DNA from: Heterocephalus glaber
Lineage: Eukaryota > Chordata > Mammalia > Rodentia > Bathyergidae
Assembly: GCF_000247695.1 (NCBI RefSeq)
Contig: NW_004624747.1
Span: 13,792,305 to 13,856,304 of the forward strand
DNA length: 64,000 nucleotides
Direction: 5' to 3'
The notes under the pieces were generated by a model. That model saw only the letters and a list, made by a program, of their open reading frames with translations, had not been told where the DNA came from and made no database searches. Of the stretch, positions 49,521 to 64,000 are shown piece after piece; the stretch's first letter is position 1, and each line of letters starts with the position of its first letter. A program made the position numbers and the translations under genes.

Positions 49521-49850
49521 TAACATTGAAAGTCTTCACCCACCAAACACTAATTTCCCTTTTAATTGATCTGAATTAAAATTAATTCAAAACTAAAATT
49601 TAAAAACTGAAATTTCTGCCACATTTGAAGAGCTCAGTGTCCATATGTGGCTAGTGGCTCCCATGTGGGACAATACAGGTCACAGAGTTGGAGTTTTCTA
49701 GCACTTTTAAAAATTTTGATTTAGAGCAAATACATGTGAAATTGTTGGTTTCATAAACTCAGATCTCTCCTACAATACTGAAAAAGCTGTAATGTAACTC
49801 AAACTCAAAACAGTTAATAAGTACATAGTTAACTTTGAGATTTAGCTTTT

Positions 49851-49937
49851 TTTTTTTTCCTCTGGTACCGGGGATCAAACTCAGGACCTTGTGCTTGCTA
49901 GGCAGGCACCAGCACCACGGAGCTAAATCCCCGGCCC
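49851..49937 (-). mobile_element. antisense ID SINE
   Basis: GGTACCGGGGATCAAACTCA to GAGCTAAATCCCCGGCCC. GAGATTTAGCTTTTTTTT is repeated on both sides. Confidence 0.93.
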
Positions 49938-50466
49938 GAGATTTAGCTTTTTTTTTAATAAATGTGGATTTGTGAATTATGAACATAATGATTGTTTCAC
50001 TCTTTGAAAGGTATTATTTAAAGAAAAAAGTTTAAATTATAGCTTTAACCTTTTTTTCTTTTTATAAAAGTGTTGCAAAATCCCTGTAGGAAGACTAGTA
50101 AATGAGATAATTAAAATAAGAAAATTATGGCCAGCAGTAAATATATTAATTCCTAGGTAGATCAATGCATCTAGACCTTTTTGTTTGCATTCTCTATATT
50201 GCATCAATTTTAGATGCAAATGATTGTCAGATACACTATTATGTATCCCATGAAAGAAGAATACTGTACATCAATTTTATTTGTAGGATGTATTCCAAAT
50301 TCAGCCATGTCATAAAATACAGAATGAAATGAATGCTTATGTATTTCTGGAAGAATGGATATAATATATACTTGGTGTTACCTACTTTTTCTATTCAGGG
50401 TATTGTCACCCCTTTTTTCCATGAATAAATTTGGACATCTATGTCCTATACCTTCTTTCCTCATAG

Positions 50467-50760
<294 letters not shown>

Positions 50761-51066
50761 TGACAGGCTTGGAAACCTTTTCTCCCAAGAGGAAAGGAAG
50801 ATGTGTCTCAGCAGCCCCAAGTTGAAAGATGTCTCAACGAAAGCTTTCCTGTCTGCTTGTTTTCCTCTGACCGCCTTACTAATCTGGGAGAATTTATATT
50901 TATATAGGCTCATTGTAACTCTACTTTTGACTTTTTCTCTCCCCTCTCATGCCTTACTGTTCCCCCCACAATGTTCATAATGTATTAATTCTCAAGATTT
51001 CACCCATGACCCACATTGACAACTCTCAAATCTCTATTTTTGGGCTTTTTCTCTCTCTCATATTCT

Positions 51067-51094
51067 TTGTTGTTGTTGTTGTTGTTGTTGTTGA
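51067..51094 (+). repeat. (TTG)n trinucleotide repeat
   Basis: About nine uninterrupted TTG units. Confidence 0.95.
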
Positions 51095-51639
51095 AGTCAT
51101 TTATATAATTATACTGAAAATATGTGAGTACCTTTTCATTATGAAAACTTAAACAGTTTAGACAAATATAGAGTAAAAGGTGACACTTTCTCTTTTCTTG
51201 TCTCTGCTTCTCCTAACCCTTGGCGTTTGTCCCACAGAATGGTTGTGTGGTAGTTGATGTCACTGTCCTATTGCTGGATGTTTGCATTTCTCCATTACAG
51301 TCTGGGTGTGCGTTTACCAGCACATGGCTCTTTGGGGCTGTTCTCACCACATTCCTGGCTATCTTTCCCACTGCTCTCTTGAAATCCTGAATGGGTGCCT
51401 CAGTAGTGCCTCAAATTTAGAGTGAACTCGGTGACTCCTCTCATGAGCTGGTTCCCCTTCTCAGTTTTCCTCAGGCTTGTCAGGGCCGCCAGCATTCTCT
51501 TGGTTACTCCAGTCTTGAGGCCTTTGTGTCATTTGCTTGTCCTTGACCCTGCTGTTCTGTGAGTCACTTGGTCCTATAAATACAGATACCCTATTTCTCC
51601 CCTTCATCCCTGTTTGCTCCCCTTTCCCCTTAACTAAAC

Positions 51640-52240
51640 AAATGTAGAAATTTCTTGACCTTGTGCTTACAGTCTCTCCTTCCTCCCAGCCAGCTCATAC
51701 AATGTCAGATTCATAGACCCCAAGCACCCTCCCTCATCCCAAACCCTTTAGGGGTTCCATATATCTTAGGTGCACCCTTAAGTCTGGTACATAAAGCTCA
51801 ACCATTTGGACCCACAAATGCTGTCCTTCCACCTTTTCACCTGGTCCTTCCTGTTCTCTGCTATACCCACACCTGGGGCCTAAATTGACCCTTGAAGACC
51901 TCCATGTTTCTTCCCTGTGTGTGACTTGTCCACTCTCTCCTGTCTTTCCTAGACCTATACACCCTCACCATCCCTCTCCAGAGCTCACTCCTGTGTTATC
52001 CCACCACTCAACTGTGTGGTTAAAAGTCCTCCTTCCTGCCTGCTACCTCCCCCAGTACCTTATAGCTGCTTGGCTTGTGGTTCTTTCCCTTCTTAACCTG
52101 TTGTATTTATTTATGTTTGTCTTATCTTTTATAAGGGTGGGACTTATATCATCTTCCACTGAGTATTTCCCATGATGCCTAGTGTGGTACTTTGCAGATA
52201 GTAGGTGCTTGGTAAATATTTGAATGAATGAATGCACTCT
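51640..52240 (+). mobile_element. L2 LINE fossil
   Basis: The 3' end is clear: ATGCCTAGTGTGGTACTTTG then GTAGGTGCTTGGTAAATATT and tandem GAAT. The 5' portion is inferred. Confidence 0.6.
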
Positions 52241-52401
52241 TGTAATTATACAACAGAGCACCTGGATTCCAGTCTTATTTTCCTCGATGTTGCTTCAGGT
52301 GCCCGAGACTTTTCTTCCTGATTCGAGTGTATGCTTCCGAGGGCTCTTTCCCTCTATGCAGGTGATATGCCCATAGTGGTTGCTCCATTAAAACTCTCTG
52401 A

Positions 52402-56047
<3,646 letters not shown>

Positions 56048-56212
56048 TAGCTCCCTTCTCATCCTGGACATTTTTGGTCACTTCTTGCTAGATTGAAGGA
56101 TTGTTTGGGTCAAATGCTGTCCTAACTCCATGGTGGAATGCTTGGAGTTTGAGGTTAAAAGAAAAAAAAGAAAAAAAAATTGTCAGTCTATATTACAATT
56201 CTGCCTTTAATT

Positions 56213-56291
56213 TTTTTGGTACCAGGGATTGAACTTGGGGCCTTACGATTGCAAGGCAGACGGCGGAACCACTGAGCTAAATCCCCAGCCC
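56213..56291 (-). mobile_element. antisense ID SINE
   Basis: GGTACCAGGGATTGAACTTG to GAGCTAAATCCCCAGCCC. CTGCCTTTAATTTTT is repeated on both sides. Confidence 0.92.
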
Positions 56292-56329
56292 TGCCTTTAA
56301 TTTTTTAAAAACCTACTGTCATTCAGTCC

Positions 56330-57510
56330 ATGATAATTTAGAGTTAGCCACGGATTCACCACATTTTTTGCTTTTAATTTTCTTCCTGTATCTCCAATCT
56401 TGGTCCCTTTTTCATTTTAACGTATATCCTTGAGAACTTTCTTTAGTGAAGATCTGCTAGTGACAAGTTCTCTGTGATGTTTGCCTGAAAATGTATTTAT
56501 TTCACTCTCCTTGTTGAAGAGACGCTGACTAGGTTATCCATTATCTTTTTGTAAACACTGTTTAAAGATATAGTCCTTTGACTTTTGGCTTCTAGTATGG
56601 CTAATGTGAAGTCATTTGCCTAACAGCTGTTCTCTCTTAAAGTAATACAACATTTTCCTTTGGCTGTTTCTTTAAATTTTCACTTTTAAAAAAATTCTTC
56701 TGAACCTTTACTGTGGGGTATCTAGATGTGGATGTCTTTTTATTTACTATGCTTGTGATTTACTGCAATTTCAAATACATTGGTATGTTTTTAATTTAAA
56801 AAAAATCAATCCTAGGAAATTAGTGATCTTTGTATCTCAAATATTTTCTCTTCCTTTCCTTTAGAGAATTAGATTTGGTATGTATTAGATCACCTCTAGT
56901 CTGTCCTTTTTCATATTTTTCATATCTTTGTGCTATATTCTGGGTAAGTTCCTCCAACTTATTTTCCAGTTTCCTGATTCTTTCTAATCTATAGTTAAAT
57001 CCATCTATTGGGTTTTTAATTTCAGTAATAGTATTTTTTATTTCTACACATTCTATTTGGTCCATTCTCAAGTTTATTAGATTATTTAAAATAATATGCC
57101 AGGCATGGTGGTATATGCCTGTAATTCTAGCACTCAGGAGGCTGAGGCAGAAGGATCATTAGTTAAAGCCCAGCCTGGGCACAACTTATGAGCTCCTTTC
57201 TCAAAACACAAAAAGAAACAAAAATATAATAATTTTTGATTCCATATATTTATTTTCAAGTCTATCTTTTATTTTTTGAACTGCATCAAGCATAGTAGTT
57301 TGATGATATGTATTTTGAAGGTCTGTTTTTGCTCTGTTTCTGTCATTTATTTTTCATGGTTCCAATTTTATTTTGTGTGCCTAGGGAGCTGTCCATTTTC
57401 CCTGGAAAATCATTAATGGGTAATTTTTTAAGCCCTTGGATGAAAATGTTTTCATTTTGGGTGAAACTCTGGGCTTTGATTTCTGTCTCTTCTTGACCTT
57501 TGAGGTTATC
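56330..57510 (-). mobile_element. ancient L1/HAL1 ORF1 fossil, antisense, interrupted by B1
   Basis: On the minus strand 56820-57071 stays open for 83 codons, and its text (ECVEIKNTITEIKNPIDGFN, KLENKLEELTQ) is the coiled-coil part of L1-type ORF1. The rest resembles old L1/HAL1. A B1 sits at 57096-57224. Confidence 0.75.
57096..57224 (+). mobile_element. B1 SINE
   Basis: GCCAGGCATGGTGGTATATG to CTCCTTTCTCAAAACAC with an A-rich tail. Confidence 0.85.
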
Positions 57511-57526
57511 AAAACTGAAGCTCAAG

Positions 57527-57686
57527 CCAGGCATAGTGGCACATGCCGGTAATCCCAGCCCTTAGGAAGCTGAGGCAGGAGGATTGTTGTGAGTTTGAGG
57601 CCAGCCTGGGCTACATAGTGAGTTTAAGGCCAGGCTGAACTACATAGTGAGACCCTTTCTCAAAAAAAACCAACTCCCCCCGCAAC
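57527..57686 (+). mobile_element. B1 SINE with 29-bp internal duplication and perfect 16-bp TSD
   Basis: Two 29-bp units lie at 57591-57619 and 57620-57648 (each beginning GAGTTT and ending TACATAGT). AAAACTGAAGCTCAAG flanks at 57511-57526 and 57687-57702. Confidence 0.93.
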
Positions 57687-57733
57687 AAAACTGAAGCTCA
57701 AGTTTATTTGATTCAGTAAAAGCTTAGTTTAAA

Positions 57734-57890
57734 GACAGCTTGGTGACACAACCCTGTCATCCTAGCCCTCTACGAGGCTGTGGCAGGAGAATAGCACGTT
57801 TGAGCCCGAACTAGGCAACTTAGTAAGATCCTGTCTCAAAATAAAAGTAGGTCTGGGAATGTAGCTCAACTCCCCAGTAGTGCAAACACA
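57734..57890 (+). mobile_element. degenerate B1-dID SINE
   Basis: ACCCTGTCATCCTAGCCCTC and ATCCTGTCTCAAAATAAAAG (B1 half), then GTCTGGGAATGTAGCTCAAC (ID half with a deletion). Confidence 0.8.
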
Positions 57891-58428
57891 AAATCAAACC
57901 AAACCTTAAAACCAGCTTTGTATCATCCTTTTTCCTGCTTTTCTTTTCACTTAGATTTTATCTGAAATTTCTTACTCTCTTAACAACTTGTAAGTCTTTC
58001 TGAGGAAAATGTTGTGTTATCAGAAATGGATGCCAGCCTATTGCTATCCTTTTAAAATCACATTGCATTTTCTAATTCTCACCCAGCCTTTTATTCATTC
58101 TTACATTCTTGAGAATATGACATTGGTCATATTTCAGATATTATCTCTCCTCCTCAATCCATACTCTGAAAAAGATTGTCAATTTTTGTGACAACCCCAT
58201 CATGGATTTGGTTGGCATCCTCAGAATTGAATGGACCTTTCTTGAGGAGTCAAACATATTCATGATTACCCAGCATTGCTACCATCACCGTTCTGGCATG
58301 ACATTCAGTTACTTTCCATTGAAAGAAATATAGGAAAATAATTCAGAAGCGACCTCAGAATGTTCTCATGTGACCCCCTCCCCACTTTAGTGCATTTAAA
58401 ATTTTATATACCATCCTTTTTTTTTTAG

Positions 58429-58800
58429 ATTGGAATTTTTATTGGCTTCCAGACTTTTATCTTGAGAATAAACTAATTTTCAGAAAATGGTGAGTCTATA
58501 TGTAGTAATCCACTGGCACCTTTGGATGATGACAGTAGCCCTTTGTAAATCCATACTGATGTTCCAATCAAAAGCCATATTTTGGCTTACATTGATTTAG
58601 ACATCTTCGATGGAATCTCTCATTGCCCTCTCTACCACCCGGTTCATCTTCTTGTTCATCCTTCCACCGTTTGAACCCTATCCAAGCCGAGAGATGGTCC
58701 CATTCCTGAGAGAGGCTTATCCTTTCTGGTTCACTGTACCTCTTAATGGTATCTGTCACTGCCAAAGTCGAGATCTTATTTTGAATGGAGTCATCCTAAA
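58429..58800 (-). pseudogene. candidate processed retrocopy, parent unidentified
   Basis: Read on the minus strand, the segment ends with AATAAA about 13-14 bases before an A run (the T run at about 58421-58428 on +). Upstream, a frame is open for about 76 codons (58568-58795), containing KRYSEPERISLSQEWDHLSA and a stop. A second frame has only three stops. I recognise no parent protein and could not find a clean target-site duplication, so the call is tentative. Confidence 0.35.
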
Positions 58801-60357
58801 AATGCCTTTCACTGTTTAAGCACATCATAAAAAAAAGAAACATACCTGGTCAAGACATTATGGGATCTCCACTAACCTAGATAGAAAGAACTTTGTTTTC
58901 TTGGTCCCAGGGAAGGTTAGGGAAAGATCTGTTGTCTACCTTCCCTACTGGAATCTGTATAGAGCCATTTCTTTTTAACCTTTTCTGTTTTACGCTTCCT
59001 GTTCCAGCTTTTATAAAGCCATTTTAGTAATGATTATGATCATACCCTAGATACTACCCTGTACTTGCTCATAATTTTAGAATCACACTCAGACATCCAA
59101 GAGAGTGGGTCACTTATCATCCTATTGAGCTGTTTCCCTCCTCTCACGACCCTGTTCTTCACCTTCTGCTCTTCTCTGCCAACTCCCGTTCTGTGTTTTT
59201 CATCAGTCCTAGTTTAAAGCCTTCTTTGAAACCTGTTCTTTCCTTTATCATGTGGACCCCTTCCCTGCTGACTGGCTCTTTTTAGGGATGATGTCCCCAT
59301 GAGCTATGAAGGCTTCTTCACAATAGGCATTGTGGGAAAGGCAGATTTCAGTCCTGTCCATGACCCCAATTCTTGCGGCTTTATCCCCAATATTCTGTTC
59401 TTCTTTATGCAGTCAGTATCATTTGCAAAAGTAGGATTGATTCTCTGTGATGAGAAACACAGGGTCATGGCCAAAGGCTCAGATGTGTTGTAATGTCTTC
59501 TTTCTTCCTTTCTTTTTGCTTATTTTGGCAAATGGTAGAACTGTGTGTGCCTCACAGAACTTTAGATCAAGCTGGTAGTTGGTGACACCATTACTGTTTT
59601 ATTTTACTGTTTCCTCTTGGGGATAGTAGGAACTTCCAGTGGTTTTCTCAGCTCTTGAGACTATATGGTTTCTCTTCTCCTGGGAGAGATTTCAATTCCC
59701 ATTGATTTTTTTTTTTCTAGCTGGATCAGAGGAAAGGAATCTTTTCTTTTTTCCTTTTAAGTTGTCTTTTCCATCCATTGACTGACTACCTGTGTTATTG
59801 GTGGGCAGCATCTTCTTGTCCCTGGCTATTTCTGAACTCAGCCTCAGTTACACAGACTTCCTCTTCCCTTCAGCTTTTTCCCTCTACACAAGCCCCAAGT
59901 GTATCCAGAATTAATTTTGAATAAATTAGCATTGAGGAACATTCTGAAACCACTGGTTCGTTGGCTAAGAAAAAGTTTTCCTCAGGTAATATTTGCAAAT
60001 TATTAAAAATTTATTTTTGAGATAGAAATTACTAGAAAGATCTTTCTCTCCTCTCTCATTCTGGAGTCTAACTCATTTTGGATCTATCTCTCTGGTCTTT
60101 TGGGCTGCTGATTTTAAAAGAAGTTCTTAGTTAATGACCAACTGTTACTTGCCATTTGATGGTGGTATCTGAATTCTTAACCTCATCCTGGTTGGTAAGC
60201 AGACCTTTAATATTTGCCTTCTTTTGCTCTAGGCTTTGGAGGCTGTGTGCCTTGCTGTTATTTCCCCCACTTCCCCTCCTCCTTTTTCTCAAGCGTCCCT
60301 GTTTAGTTCTCCCCTTGGGATGGCTACCCAGGACATTCACTTCTCTTGTTTCCATAG

Positions 60358-64000
<3,643 letters not shown>

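Larger units (their letters stand above)
48565..50466 (+). other. CIT: CIT intron, 1.9 kb
   Basis: It holds an old L1 fragment (49065-49520) and an antisense ID (49851-49937). Other parts are unassigned. Confidence 0.88.

Noticed and set aside
58610..58819. 69-codon plus-strand open frame
   Set aside because: It overlaps the better-supported minus-strand retrocopy candidate and has no AATAAA or splice site on its own strand.

Overview
This is nuclear DNA from a placental mammal, and all recognisable protein-coding sequence belongs to one gene on the + strand: CIT, encoding citron Rho-interacting kinase. Fifteen internal exons can be read, all with AG acceptors and GT donors. Joined, they give 1,953 nt, or 651 uninterrupted codons, about a third of the roughly 2,000-residue protein. 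The first exon and the 3' third of the gene lie outside the window. The exons encode the C-terminal half of the AGC-type Ser/Thr kinase domain (1583-3543), its C-terminal tail with a hydrophobic motif (23666-23849), a linker (39922-40027), and the first part of the long coiled coil (40937-62708). The product is a cytokinesis and midbody scaffold kinase. The later coiled coil, Rho-binding, C1, PH and CNH regions are encoded downstream.

The organism is almost certainly a rodent. The window is full of B1 (7SL-derived) and ID (tRNA-derived) SINEs and of B1-dID dimers. B1-dID dimers argue against murids and against guinea-pig-like rodents, and the youngest ID type here does not look like the squirrel one. 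A castorimorph such as a beaver is my best guess, but this is inference from SINE types.

Layout: 1-1582 intron; 1583-3543 two kinase exons; 3544-23665 a 20 kb intron rich in old L1, MER5A, MER20, Tigger and MIR fossils, a nested retrocopy and a long polypurine tract; 23666-23849 kinase-tail exon; 23850-39921 a 16 kb intron with L2, MIR and a polypyrimidine tract; 39922-41080 a compact, repeat-free section with two exons and the probable first exon and promoter of the short, kinase-less neuronal isoform (citron-N); 42322-62708 eleven more coiled-coil exons separated by SINE-bearing introns; 62709-64000 intron.

No bacterial-type system, CRISPR array, rRNA or functional tRNA gene was found. The most interesting observations are the citron-N first exon, which lacks the upstream start codon I expected; an 890-bp polyadenylated retrocopy with three copies of one target-site duplication; a short hAT-type element with a textbook target site; and a possible second retrocopy on the minus strand.
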